From: Myxocyprinus asiaticus
Taxonomy: Eukaryota > Chordata > Actinopteri > Cypriniformes > Catostomidae
Assembly: GCF_019703515.2 (NCBI RefSeq)
Contig: NC_059374.1
Coordinates: 21,136,595 to 21,200,594 of the forward strand
Reading direction: 5' to 3'
DNA: 64,000 nucleotides
The translations under genes and the position numbers were made by a program. Below the pieces are notes generated by a model, which was not told the origin of the DNA, did no database searches, and was given only the letters and a program-made list of their open reading frames with translations. Each line of letters starts with the position of its first letter. Positions within the stretch are counted from its first letter, which is position 1. Positions 27,901-42,197 of this stretch are shown in pieces.

Positions 27901-30900
27901 TTTCAACTGTATTTTCTCCAAGCACGCAGGGCTTGTGAATGTTTCCTGCTGTTGCAGAGAAGTTCACAATCATTAAGCCATATCGGAAATTTATGACAAG
28001 CGATCACTAATGATCAACTGTTGATGATGATGATGATATAATGTTGATGAAATATGACAATATTTACTTTTAATTGTTTATATTGTAATATGTTATAGAT
28101 TAATGTGGGAGAGCACATTTTATTTCCTTTATCTGTTTAAATGAGCAGCTGGAAGCAGTGAAGGGCAAACATTTTAAAATAAGAGTCCCATGTGTATTCA
28201 ATTTGGACACTTGTAGCCTCTGTCTGGCCATCCCCATCACAGGAAGGAAAGACCAAGAACATTTCATATAGGCTTCCAATTTTAAAAACTATTGGCAGAT
28301 TAATTGCCTTTCATTCAATCAGGCCTGGTTCCAGATCAAAATCACTGAGGGTGCTTCTGAATATAGTGGGGGTCCTCTGTATAAAGTGGAGATGTATCAT
28401 AATTACATATTTTTTAATAGATTAAATCATGTTCAAATGCTACTTAACGAAAACCTTTTTTTTTTTTTTTTTTTTTTTAATGTACAAAATATTTATTGCT
28501 TTGTTGCTTTGTTTTTTTCCACATGATCTGTTGCTGAAAATACCATCAAATGCTGCACCTGCAGATTAGGACCTATTGATTAGCAAAATCATACACGTTT
28601 ATAAGTTTTGACGCAGCATTTTGTGCATTCACAAAATGCAAGGATTTTTTGGGTTTGCTGGGATTCAAGAAAATCTGCTTGCCAATTTACAGTATTAGTC
28701 TTACATATTTAATTGAGTTGGGGTGTGCAATTATTTTGGTACAGGGGCCACATCAGCTGTTAAGTAGAACATGGAAGAGAGAAGATAAAAGTTCTGCATA
28801 GTTGTATCTTTTAAACCCAGACATGCACTCAATGAATGATGCACAATTTTCTGAAGTATATACAGATTGATTGGACCATTCTGCGATTGCTTGAAATTTT
28901 GCTGCAACTTTTCTATCATGTGTTAGTAAAACTGAATAAAGGCTGAGTATAATTATTAATTGTTTATTTTTCCATACTTCAATGCAGTGGTAATTTAGTA
29001 TTCAATTTAACACGCTACATCAGGAGTCTGGTTTAACAGTAAAATAAAATATTCGGAAATGAGATTCTAAAAGCTTATTTTTATGTTTGCTGCAAAGTAG
29101 ACAAAGTTTTATTCTCAAAACATTATCAACCTGTTTACATGCTCATGGGTCATGATGTGGGTCTCGTCAATGATTGGCACCCCATTCAGCACTCAACTGA
29201 ACACACTTTTCTTTGAGCATAATATTGCACTACTGAGTGCTTAGTTTTTTGTTTTTTTCCAAAGAGGAGAGAGAAAGCACGTGCACTCGCGTGCATGGTT
29301 ATCAGATTGCATAAATGAAGTATGACATAAAGCGAAATATTTCCAATTTTTGCAAGTATAAATCTCTGATTGGAGGTTGCATCTATTATCTGGCAATGCC
29401 ACAGAACCGGGCATGCTTTCAACTCATTATCGTATCAGCAAAATCCAATATTGGCCAACCTCTAATTTGTATTTATTTATATAATGGTACATAAACCAAT
29501 TTTAATGTGATATACTGTATATGTGGAAAACATGTCTTAAGTATTTTAAACTTGCATATATCCTACACTGTTTTACTGATAAGCAATGTTAAGGCCATGT
29601 TGAAGGTGTGGCCCTGCAGAGTCTGATACTTGATTTATTTTGAGATTGTGTGGATTTGTTTTGGTATGAGGATACGGTATTAATTTGATTTGTTCAGGTC
29701 TTGAAAAAAGTCTTAAATTTGATTTTAAAAACTCTGCAGCAGCCCTGCCAGAGGAAGAATACTAGGTATTTAAAGGTGCTGTTAGCTATTTTTTTATGTA
29801 ATGGTATGCAGAAAAAGTTCCTACTTCCTAAAAGATATTAATCAATTAAGTGCCGCTTTACTGTTCGGTGTCAGTCTGAACAGTATTTGTATCTTTGATG
29901 TGCAGGATTTTTGAAAGAGGCGGCGTGGCCAATTCAGCGGATAATCTCTTGGAAGTAGTATGGCTAAAATAACTTTTAGCACCTTTAAGACACACAACGT
30001 GATTTTTTGTTTTTGTTTCACTGGCTGATTCGACTGTGTTTGTACACCTATCAATGTGGGTACAACATAACGCAAACGTTTTGGTAACTGAATGCCTTTG
30101 TAGAAATTAGCTTGTGCACAGGCGTATTTCTTACCCATTAAAGGTGCTGAAAGCGATTTTAACCGTTATGGAACTTCCACATGATTGAGCTGTTGAATTA
30201 GACACGCCCCCTTTTTCCAAAACACCACCCTCCAAAGATAGTGTTGAGACTGACACCGAACAGTAGAGTAGCACTGCGTCTTCTCACGGTTGCCAAACAC
30301 AACAATAGTGAAATAGCGCCCATTCATGGCATCCACCACCTGTTTCTCCCCCAGCAGCATTTGCACATATAAATGCATTTTGCGGGAGGTGGTGAGCAAT
30401 AGCAAAAGCACCCCACCTCCCCAACCCCTGGATGACTGGAAAGGGCCCCACAGATCGGTGAGCCCCAGGGCTCCACGAAACCTTAATACGGCCCTGATCT
30501 CAGGACACTTATTTCAGAGATTTTCAGTGATTTCTTTCAGGGAGAAGGAACATTTTCTTCACACCATTCCATCTCTTACAGTCGCTTACAGTACCTTTAA
30601 AGCATCCCATATGAGTGGGGTTACGGAGATAAAGTGGTTGTGTAATTTTAACAAGGTGGCCACTAAAAGAGGGGATACAAAAGAGGGGAATACAAAACCT
30701 TTTCTAGGCCTTTCCCCCTTCTTTTTTCCACATTTGTTTTTCTGATATATGAAAGGAGTCTCATGTGAGTAAATCAGTCTACAAATATTTTTCAAGTCCA
30801 ATTAATTTATTTAGATGTAAAACTTTTTAAAGCACATTTGTCACAAACCCGGCCCCTCCACAGCTTCTGTAATTAAGAATAACCAAAGATGGCTTTGTCT

Positions 30901-31035
30901 GATTTATTAAAATGTTTTTCTTAATATCAAATGTTATGAATCAGATAAAAACACATTTGTTTTTGAGTAATGGCAAAAACCTAATTTATTATAAATTATT
31001 ATAAATGCAAGACATTAAATGTGGAGAAATATAAT

Positions 31036-31041
31036 TTTATT
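31036..31041 (-). terminator. sytl2: candidate polyadenylation signal of sytl2
   Basis: A minus-strand AATAAA lies 60 nt after the sytl2 stop codon at 31101-31103. Another candidate lies near 30980, so the true 3' end could be either. Confidence 0.4.
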
Positions 31042-31100
31042 GATGTACTTTAAAAATAGTACATCTTTAATAAACTCCGTGGTTCACTTTAATCTAATTT

Positions 31101-34100
31101 CTATGTGTTTTTGACTGACATTATCTGCCTCAGTGGTAACATGTCTTCCACCCATTCATTAGGTGACTCCATCATTCTCTTCCATAAAGCCACCTCCTCT
31201 GCAGTAGAGTCCATCCAGTCCACTTGTTCTCCATAACTCCTGCCTGTACAAGGAAATTTTTGAATATCATTTGTTGAGCATATGCATTAATTAGAAAAAA
31301 TCTAAAGATATTAGTCATAAAAATTTTATAAAATCATCATGCTTGGTTTTTAAGTGGTGGTCATCAAATGTGAAACTCGTTTTAAATGGAATCAGTGTAA
31401 ATTATAATGTCAGATAACTGCATAAAAACACAAGACTGCACCTGTGCCCATGCTGAGTCTTAGGCCTCCGAGCGGGTGATTAGCTAGAAGGTCGCGGTCC
31501 CAAACTGTAAGCTCCACACAGGCCTCTTTCAGGTCCACTGTCCTAAAGCCATCATACACCATGGTGTGATTAAATATGGGGTTAGTTGTCCTCTTCAGGA
31601 CCCGAGTTTTCTGACGACTCTTTTTGCTGGTGTCAGGAAGTACAAAGCTGTGCAAGCATTCAAACAAACAATTATTTAGTAAGACCTGAAAAAATGTATA
31701 ACAATTAAAAAACACAATAACAATTCAATCATGACTATTTAAATGCATAAATAAGAAGCAAGCAATCAGACATTTTTTTTAACTATACTTTAGCATGGGC
31801 ACGTGTACTCAGAAGTGACAGCCATGAGCGCATATGTGTGACTTGACTTTGTCCGGGGCAGAAACAGCACTCAACATTCTAGAGAAGTGTATATACACAC
31901 CAGGTGAGTTCTTCCTTTCAATCAGCAAGACGGAGCGCAGCTCAATGGAACAGAACGCATGGTCTACATCTACAAAACTATTTACAACTTAACAATGCGT
32001 ATTAAAAACATGATGGTTCTGGCATCCCCGGGCAAGCCAACCGTGAACTGCAAATACACGGTTCATCCATCCAAGCTTCAAAAAGAGTTCCGCTAGCAAA
32101 GATATTGTATACAGAGCCCCTAACCTAACCCTTTCCCTAACCCTAACCGTGTCTGGAAGTGTTGCCCCCTTTTGGAGTTGGCACAGCCCCATTCTGGAGT
32201 AACCCCGCCCCCTTCTGGAGTTACTCTTTTGGAGTTTCCGCCCGTTTGGAGATCTCTGGGCTACAGCAATAGCCCCAATCCACCCCCCCACCCCCCCCCC
32301 CCCACTCCCGAAGCAGGAAGCGTATGGCAAGTTACTCAAGTAATCATTTCGGCATTCGAGTAGACAAAATTACCATCCCAACTATCTTTTTTTTTTATTA
32401 CCATTTTACATATGGGTCGATAGATGGACTTCTGATGAGAGGGAGATTCTTGCAGTTTTTGACCCAGATATGCACTTCACCTGAACCTGGAACATTCTTA
32501 GCTGGGATAAAGAATCAGTCACAAATTAATTGATCCTTCCTTTGACATTTGACTCCATCTGTGACATTACATAGTATATTCAGATGTATACCAGTATACC
32601 AGCACTGCGAGTGCAAATTGTTATCTAAGGGTGTGTTCACACTTGGCAGGTTTGGTTCCATTAAAACGAACTCTGGTGCGATTGCTCTGTTAGTGTGGTT
32701 CATTTGAACAAGTGTGAACACTGCCATCCGAACCTTGGTGTGCACCAAACAAGCGGACCGAGACCCCCTGAATAGTGGGTCTTGGTCCGCTTCCAAACGA
32801 ACTCTGGTGCGGTTCGATTGATATATGAACGCAGCATGGACCAAAGACGTCTAAACGGACCAATAACAGTAAGTCATTTGCCTTTAATACTGACCTCAAG
32901 CATACCTGGTTCTTCTCATCATAGGAGCTATGTTGCCCATTACAGTTCGGTACAGGCATCGGAACCGCCATCAGCCGTCCTTGCAGCATATCTTCGTTTG
33001 TGTGTGCAACGGAGGAATTCCTGGTGCTGTTTTGACTCCTTTACATATTTTATTAGCTCTTCGTTTGTTCTCAGCTGGTAAAAATACCACCATATATACA
33101 TAAATCCAACGAGCGCATTTAGCCCAGCAGCCAGCATTGTTTTGAATGTTCGGCAAGTTCCGTCGCAAAATATACATAATAAAAGCTGTCCAATCAGGTT
33201 GTGACTTTTTCCTGATGCCTTTTGTTTTGTTTTGTTCGGTGTTAAAAATGCCAGTGTGAACACTAAGCGAACCAGGACTAAATGTATCATTTTCTTTTTT
33301 GGTCCGGACCAAGAGAACCGAACTACTAAGTGTGAACACACCCTAATTTGTAAATTATAGTAAATTAGTAACGCAAGGAGTCTTACAGTGGGTGATCTGA
33401 GGCAGGAAGCGTATGGCAAGTTTCATATGTGCTCTGAAGTCAGAGGGCTGAAGGCTATTTGTGGTCTGATAGGAGAGATTCTGGAACGAAAACAAAACAA
33501 CTATTATATTATATTATATACGTAATATTCAGTGTTGGGTAAATTACTTAAAAATAGTAATCCACTACAAATGACTAATTATTTCTCTAAAAATTGTAAT
33601 CAGATTACTTCATGAATTACTTTATTGAAAAAGTAATCACATTACTAATTACTTTACATTTAGTTTACTTTCTAAAACACTTTTCTGCTCAACAGATTCA
33701 AAATAATGTCTATATTTCTTTCTTGTTTGTTGATACACACAAGTCATATACTCAGCACCTCACATTTCTCCTTCACAATGACTCATTACAGGGCCATAAT
33801 TCATGCATTCTACATAAATAATACATTAGAAATAAGCATAACCCTATAATGTACTTAAAAGTAACTATATTGAAAGTCAGAACTGTAATCTGATTACAAG
33901 AATTTAAAATGTAATGCATTACAATACTTTTTTGACTAAAAGTTATTAGATTACAGTAACTAATTACTTTTTAATTGGATTACACCCAACACTGATAATA
34001 TTAATTTAAATTATATTATATTTTTATATTATATTATATTATATTAGCACTTCAATCAATGATAAGAGTGTCACATAATAGCAATTCTAGGAATAAAAAT

Positions 34101-37100
34101 TCATACCCTTGGTTTCAGGGGCAAAAACTTCCTCTCAGTGTCGTTAAAATCCCATGAAGAAAGATCAAGCTCTATCTCACCCAAGAAACCGTTACGGCCA
34201 AATGTGTCATTGTGCCACACTGAAAGGTTGAGAATCTGGGATTTTAGGTACTCCATTCGGACTCTGTACTGTATAAATAAAATAATAAAAATAAATGAAG
34301 ATTATTAGGCATGATAGGTGTTTCAAATACTTAACACATACTATTCCATTCTGATTTTCTTACCCTAAGAATCTCATTGTATGTAGGATTCAGCGTTCTC
34401 TTTTTCACAGCAGTTTTTCTTTTTCCCAGATTGACAGAGTCAGGTATGAGGTAACTTTTAACATACCTACAAAAAAAGCACAAGTTCTCTATTAGGCAAA
34501 CATTCTCTTGAGAGGGAAAAGAGACAGGTACTGATATTCAGTATTCTTACGGGTCAGATCGATTCCTCTTTGTGTCCACTGCTGCCAGATTTTGGCACTG
34601 AATGACAAAGATGTGGAACTCCTGCAATCTTTGCACATAGTTCAGTGAAAATTGGATGTTCCCTTGAACTTCAAGACTGCTGTAATCACTGCTGTAAACA
34701 CTTGCAACACTGCTGCTAACCTAAAGGTAACAAACAGCGTTACATATTCAGAATACAAAATAATGTAACTGTATTCAGCCCCCATTACGTTTTCAAGCAC
34801 CTGTATTTAGAATACAGTTAGCCCACTTTATACAATTTTGTTAGAATACTTTTATAATACTTCTCTCATAATGACCACAAAATAAGACAGACAGAAAAAA
34901 ATCTTGTCAGTCAAGTGAGAAACTTGATTGTTTTTCTAAAGTTTTTCTGAACAGACCAGATGCACACTGCAAACCTGAAAATTGCTACCTTCGGAGGCTG
35001 TATACTGTATGCTTTTCAAACTGTTCTGAGACCAGTTACCTTGAGTTCCATTCATTCAAAAACGCAGTCAGTTAAGCCATTAACTGATTAGGCAGCAAGT
35101 CATCTGCCTACATTTTCGGATACCACCATTTCCTCTCACTCTATCTTCCTCAGAGCAGCTGCAGCAGGGTTTCAAGACAAATTGGGCTTATTTGAAAACA
35201 CAGTCGCAGGTTAAAATGATAGCAACTTGGGTGATGGTTTTTGGGATACTCTGAAAATGGCCACTATCACCAAGAGGTTTGATGGTTAACACTAGATAAT
35301 GAAAATACAGTGTTTAAGTCATGCATAATTATTCCATGATTGAATATCTGGCAACCGCACCGGAATGTTGTTGTCTTAATCAGAGCGCTGTCAGCTGTGC
35401 ACCAGAATCAATACAGTCACATTTTTACACAAATATTCCTTTTGAGCGCATGATACATTGTTTCCCATGATTGTAACTGCTGTGTAAATACATTTAACAT
35501 ATCATACGAAGTGATTCACAAAAAAAAAAGAAAAAAAAAAAGAATCTAAAATTGACAATTAAAACGAAAGGAGTTAAAGAATAAAAAGCATTAAAAAATA
35601 AACATTTCAGCAGTAAAAAAGTAGAAAATACACAGAATAACTCTGCCTAAATAAATCAAATAATGGGGTAAGAAGATTAAAATACAAAAAATAGTAAAAA
35701 AAACATTAAAAATGCAATTCTGAACATTCACAAACAACCATGCTTGGTAGCTACAATGTCATAGCTCGGGGCTTTTGGGTTTTGGAGGTAAAGCAGCATT
35801 TTTCTTGTTGGAAAGTGCTAAATTCATGAAATTTGCTGACAAATAGCTAGCTGGCTGTTTAGACTCACTTAGATGCTAATAGTGGAGATGTAGTGGTTCA
35901 GATAAGAAAATAATGACATATCACAAATAATTCTTCCAGTTGTGCCTTGCCTTTATAAATATGTATTCTAAAAGTATTCTTGTATTCTAAATATGTTACT
36001 TTTTCATGTGATGTATCGGAATATATAACTGAATACATTTAAGAGGGAGAATTTAGTATTAAGCTCAGAATACTTTCTGTAAGTACCCAACCCTGTCAGC
36101 CAACGAGAGATGAACGGCTCTAACCGTCAACAAAAATAAAGGGAATAAGAGGCCGTTGACGTGGCATCTAAAAAACTTGCCGCTCCTGTGCGAAACGTTG
36201 AAAAACAGCTAAATACAGCGCAATGGTTGAAGACGTCTGTTTAACGCATGTCTAACAGTGCAGACAGACATAAAATCGCATTTGGTGTGAACGGCCCCTA
36301 ACTCTTTAATTCTAGAGTTTCATTATGGAAATACTATATTATCATTCCCAGTACAGCAATGTGCGAAATCAAAATTAACCTAATTTAATTTCTTACGTAA
36401 TAGAGGTTCCAGGTCCTTTTGTGCATGATTCATCAATGCTTGTTATCCAAAGACAAAAAAGTTTGTCTTCATAATCTTTCATCAAAATGTAATAAACTGC
36501 TGAAAAGACATTCCTTTTCGACTAACATCACCAATCCCACTTATTTTTGAATCCCTTCCCTCCAAAGCTTGGTTTCATTCTGGTATGTAACGCCCACATT
36601 TCACAATCCAATCATTTCTCAATTAGTTGTAATCCCCACTCTAAATCCCATCCTAAATTTTTTCTCATATTCTGTTTTGCTCTGAAAAATACGCCAGATT
36701 ACGTAAGTAAAATGGGTTAAGAATGCTGTTTCATGTTGACTTCTGCTTAAAATCTGACATAACAGATATACAGTAAATCATATTTGAGGTAAGTGGGATA
36801 ACTGACACATTACATCAGCACATGAGTCATGAAAATAGTATACAGCATACTGTAATATATATTATATGAACATACAGATGAGAGTGAGGCAGAACCAGAG
36901 TAGCTGCTGAGGTTGGAGAATTGTATGTTATTTCTCTGTTGCACGCTGCTGCGAAAACTGCTCTCTGAGTCACTCTCTCCTCCATCACTCTGAAAAGACA
37001 GGACAGCATCAACAGCAGCATGTGTTATGTGCACCACATTTTTGTGACCTGGCTTTTTCATCCTGATGGAAAATTATAGATGAACAAACCTCTTTCTGTA

Positions 37101-40100
37101 GAAATGAGGGCACTGATTTGCTGAGTTGCTTCAGGTGTTCCGGGTCTGCTGTGGCAAAGGAGGTCTGGACAAGTGTGCTAGAGCCTTAGAGACAAGAGGG
37201 CTATAGTGAGATTCAGTAAACACACAAATCTTTCTCCATCATGAAAAAAGGGTAAATGCAACTATGATGAGCATATTATAAACAAATTATAAATAAAAGC
37301 CTTTATAATATCAAATTATATTATACTGTATTTAAAACTGAAAATATCTACATTCATATCTCAGACATTCTGCAATTACATTTTGCAACAAAAATAAATA
37401 AAGAAGAAGAAGAAACAAACAAACTTGCCAACATAATTGCCCTGCAAGGAGTCATCAGTTGGTTTGATTTTTTGGTCTTGCCCTCGAGGAAAAGATCACA
37501 ATGACACAATGACAAAACATCATAAAAGTGGAAAGCTGTCACCTGAACTCTCCATTTAAAACCACACAATGAGCTATTTTAGTCTGGAGAAAGCATTCTG
37601 ATACTACATGATAAGGTGTACTATGAAAGAATGAGCTAAATATAGATTTGTCAGTACTTTTAGCAGAAAAAAATATGTACTGTCTGAGCAAACATATAAT
37701 CTGAAGTTAAAATTCTGTTGTAAAACAATTTAACACTGAAAAAGTTTCAAATCTTTGCCATGTTAAACAGAGTGATGCTCACTAGGAAGACTGCTGATAT
37801 CTTCCATGCTCTTATGGTACACAGGTCTAGATGCAGCCCGTCTCAAAGCTCTCTGAACAGGATTGTCATTATCACCTGTGAGATTTAAAAGTTAGTGTTA
37901 GTTTGATCAAAACTAACAATCACAATAAATAGTTTTTTTAAAACTTTGAAACTACTAGTAGCTAGCTGTTCCATAAAGGTATAAAGAGTTAATACATGAA
38001 GCTAGAAGAATGTTGCTGGTCTTGTTTTCCCTTTTCCCATGATATTTTGTAATGTGAGTACTAAGATCTATTTGATCTAACACACTCGAAAGGTAGGCTG
38101 AAAGAAATTCCTGTGCAAGATTTATTTAATCACACATGCCTAATTTGTCAACAGATTAAATGTAGAATCCTTCAGTCATTTATGTTGTGTTAGAAGATCC
38201 TGCCAGTAGGGGATAACAGAAGGGGAGAGCAGCTCAAACCTATGGCAGGATGGGACCTAAACTGGTGGTGATGGGGTAGTGGGGGGGGGGTGAAAACAAT
38301 GGCGAAATAATGAGAGATGAAAGACAGCTGTGCAGAGCTTTTAAAGCAGATGCTGGATGGTGATTGGATGAGATGTCTGAATTGAATGAATCCATAAAGA
38401 TTCCGAGTCTTCCTGACAGAACTAGTGCTTACGCTTATATTTCTTTAATATTTTGCCAGAGAAAATACAGTGACCCCAAAAATGTAAGTGGACAATCAAT
38501 CCACAAAAGTAATTGCAAAAATGGCTAAGAAAATTTAAGTTAGTTCTGGGCCACTGTTTGAGCGTTATGAACTTTGCATAGAAACAAATAATTTCTGAGT
38601 TTGAGAAAATGAACAGCTCAAAATCTTCAGAAAGTTCATCTTGTAATTTCAGTAATTCTGACATGACATGAATGCAGCAAATGTATAAACTCCCACATGA
38701 TGTTTTGTGTTTTTGAGAAAGTTCTGTCAGGTAGGCAGACTAAAATTACATTTTGATAAGAGAAAGAGGAAAAATTCTGAACTCACGGTTCGAATTCCCC
38801 TTTGTGCCAGACAAGGTGTCTGCTGCACTGCTCTCTGAGTCTTCACGACTGGCATCTCCATCGATTTGTGTGGAAGAGTGGAGTCCCAGGCTCCCTTTCC
38901 TGGTTTGAAGATCAGGTGAACCCTGTACTGGAGTACTGGTTCTCACAAGGGAACATTTACAACTGCGACTTGTCTCTGGAGATGTTGTAAATGAAGTGCA
39001 AATTAAGTCCTCAACCTGCTCTCTTACTGGAGGTGGAGTGTAGATGCTTCTGTCCTCTGTGATTCCAAGGTAATGCTGGTAATCACGTGGAATAAAGGAT
39101 CTGGCAAGAGGTTGGGAGTCAGAATCCTCAGAAGTACGAGATGGTCTTTGAGTGATTTTTCTCTGTCTCGAGAGATTTCTGGGGATGTTTGTGGCGGTGT
39201 AAAGCTAGCATCCTGAGTTTTCCTTAACTGTGTTAGGCTACTTTCTGTTGGCCTCTTGACCTGGTGCAGATTGGAACCCTTCTTGGACTGAAGATGTATG
39301 CCCTGGCTTTGCTCCTCAACCACAGAGTTCACAGAAAACATGCTGGAGGCCCGTCGCATGGAATTGGCTTTTCCATTAAGACTGCCTTTGCTGCTTCTTC
39401 TGCTCTGCAGAGGTCGTGACTGTTGACCTATGGCAGGTTTAAGAGGCATTGTTTTTTTTGAAGATGTCTGAGAGCCATTCTGTGGCTGGGGGGAATAAGA
39501 CACTCCATGCAAGATTGCTTCACCTGAGACCACATGCAAATGATCAGTTTTTGAGCCAGATTCCTGTCTTGTAGTAATCTTTTTCTTTGAAGGAGACTGG
39601 ACCGCACTCTCTATCTTGGCTGGTGATGACAACAAGGATGTTTTGGTACTTTGGCTCTGATTTGCATAGGCTTTGGCTCTCTCTGATTGGATATTGTAAA
39701 CATTTTGACTTGTATGTGATGTCGCATCTATGCAGGATTGTAAGCATGTCTCTTTGGATATATCAGTTGTTTTGCTATGTGGGCTTAAGGATCTCTGAAT
39801 TCCACTTTCAATGATGGGTGAACTTTGTCCAGGCTGCTTTGTAGGTGATGCGCCCCAGAAGTCTTGCAGGTTCTTAAACTGAGAAAAGCTCATACCATCA
39901 GTCACATTGGGCTTATCCTTTCTTAGTGTGAAATTAGGGGACATTCTGCCTCTGTCAGAAGTATTGTCCTCAAGATCCTCCTCAAACTCGGTACCTATTG
40001 ATCTGAGATCAAACTCAGACTTTGTAAATCTTTTATTTAACCTAGCAGCAGAGGATTTATTTTGAACTGCAGCTGATTTGATATATGTTCTCGGTTCCAA

Positions 40101-42163
40101 CGTTTCTCTCTCCCAGAAGGACTTGAGTTGTTTGATCCGCTCTGCCATGTTCTCTTGTTGCTGGGAATTCTGCTTAACAAGAGACACTGGATTTAGTCCT
40201 GGTGCAGCTCTAGATTTAACCTCTAATTCCTTTGGTGAGATGGGATCTCCATCACTGCTGCTTATGCTAATGGTGCCTCCCATGCTTTCACTGTTTTGAC
40301 CACCTAACAAGGATCCACTATCAAGCGAAGATGATTTTAACCGCGGAAGAGAGCGAACTTCTTTGACAGAGGGAGCACTTGCAAGAATTTGGACTTTCTT
40401 CTGATTGTTCAGTGGTGGATTTACATCATTTGAATTATCTGTAGCAATTGGTGCTTGGGACTTGTGGTTTGTGTTAGTACTCCCTACATACTCAAGGTCT
40501 AAAATGTCCTCAGTGTTTATTGACTCCTTTTTATTCTGTTCTGGAGATTTTGCTATCAAGCTCTGTTCAGCTTTCTTTTGGTCCTCAACACCTTCAGTCG
40601 GCTTTCCGCTCACATCACTAGGGATTATGGGTTCATTCTTAGCTGGTACATTAGATCTGCTTATTAAAATCTTCGGACCAATATTTTCTTTCTCCCAGAA
40701 TGATTTCAAATTACTAAGTTTTGCGGGCTGGTTCTCTTCAACACCTGTTCTCTCTTTTGGTTGATGTTGAGTGAGTTTGATGTCAGTGTTTTCCAGGTTT
40801 ACTATGATCTCTTCCTTCCTCTTGATAAAAGCCTCAGTTTTTTTCTTATTTTGAGTAACTTTCCCATCTACAAAAATATTGGCTTCTGGATGTTTTGTGA
40901 CATTGTTTGGAATTAATGAGTCAATAGAAGGCTTCTTGATGAGAGATTCTTTATGAAAGGTGGATTCAGATCTTCTCCGTTCTTTTGGAGCATTCTTGAA
41001 ATGCTCATCAACACCCTGTTCCATTCCATAGCCTTTCTGTTCTAGAAATATTGCATCCACTTCTGGTGATTTCTCTTTACTTTGGCGTGGTATGATCATG
41101 TACACATTATCCTTTGTTTTGGCCCTTAGATTAACTTCATCTTCAAAGTCTATGTCATCGATCTTTGTATCCTCCTCCATGTCCTGATCATTAGTCTCTA
41201 AATCAAGCAGATCACTGCTGTCTGTACTCCTGCTAAACCACTCAAGGACTTTGGTGATGGAATCTCCTTGTTCATCATTAGACTTGGGAATATGAGAATC
41301 TGTCATGACAGCCAGCTTGGCATCTTCTTGCTTAGTATTATTGCTTTTTATATTGAACACAGGGGAGCTGCTGTCAGTCTCACAATCAGTAGAAACATCT
41401 GCCTTGTTGGATATACCTGCTGTGTTGAGGGCGCTGGGAAATTTCTCATCTGTAAGACAAACAGTATACTACTGAATGACCAACGCAAAATCTAGAAAAG
41501 CTGAATTGTACCCAAATATCAAGCCTGATCTCATGAAAATTACTTGACTGTGGCAACATATTTTCTTTATGATACTGTGGCATATCCAAGGGGAAATTTC
41601 TTCTAAGTGGCACAAAAAAAAGAGTAAAAATTTTTCACAAACAGATGAGGATTTTTAGGGTTATTGCTCTATCGAATTTTAAATCAACAAAACCTACCTC
41701 ACTACCTTAAACCTTAAACTTAATGTAAATCGATAGTGTCATGAAAAGCAAATGTCAGATAAAAATGCATTATGTTGTGGTGCTTCTGCGACACTTCCAG
41801 CTCTCGTCAACTCACATGCTCTTCAGGACTCATAACCCGGTCCTTTGAGCTACCGCACAAATGTAGTTGGTCATACAATGCAATTGTTAAAATGTATAGG
41901 CCTAACAAGTAGGGATGTCAAAAAAATGTTTTTTTAAATACACTATATATATATATATATATATATATAGATTATTGATCGGCACATTATTTAAAATATA
42001 TATTTTTGAGGAATCAATATATTAAAATTAGCCGTCATTTAAATTAGAAGCCTAATTTGTGTGCTTACCAATTCACTCGGTTGGGCTACTGTTTAACAGT
42101 CTGGCATAATAGCGTTGGGAGACCACAAGTGGGTGATATAATATTTACTGAAGCCAGCCGCGA

Positions 42164-42197
<34 letters not shown>

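Larger units (their letters stand above)
26030..31030. other. intergenic stretch between ZP gene and sytl2
   Basis: No gene is visible. Contents: a 102-bp hAT-like mini-element (27109-27210), (CA)n at 27052-27070 and 27469-27500, and a GC-rich repeat at 27690-27900. Poly-T occurs at 28458-28478. Repeat arms rich in aaaggtgctg / agcacctttaa lie at 29772-29990 and 30138-30600 and share tgttcggtgtcagt in opposite orientations. Short open frames show no family. Confidence 0.5.

Noticed and set aside
31989..32090. Candidate C2B first exon reading HGWLARG after a tttgcag acceptor
   Set aside because: It does not match C2 sequence and ends in a stop; the exon at 32402-32486 has the right phase and text ([11 protein letters not shown]).
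32515..33419. Minus-strand open frames of 99-159 codons
   Set aside because: They fall in the AGGGTGTGTTCACAC element and have no family signature; the real exon in this region is the 85-nt C2B exon at 32402-32486.
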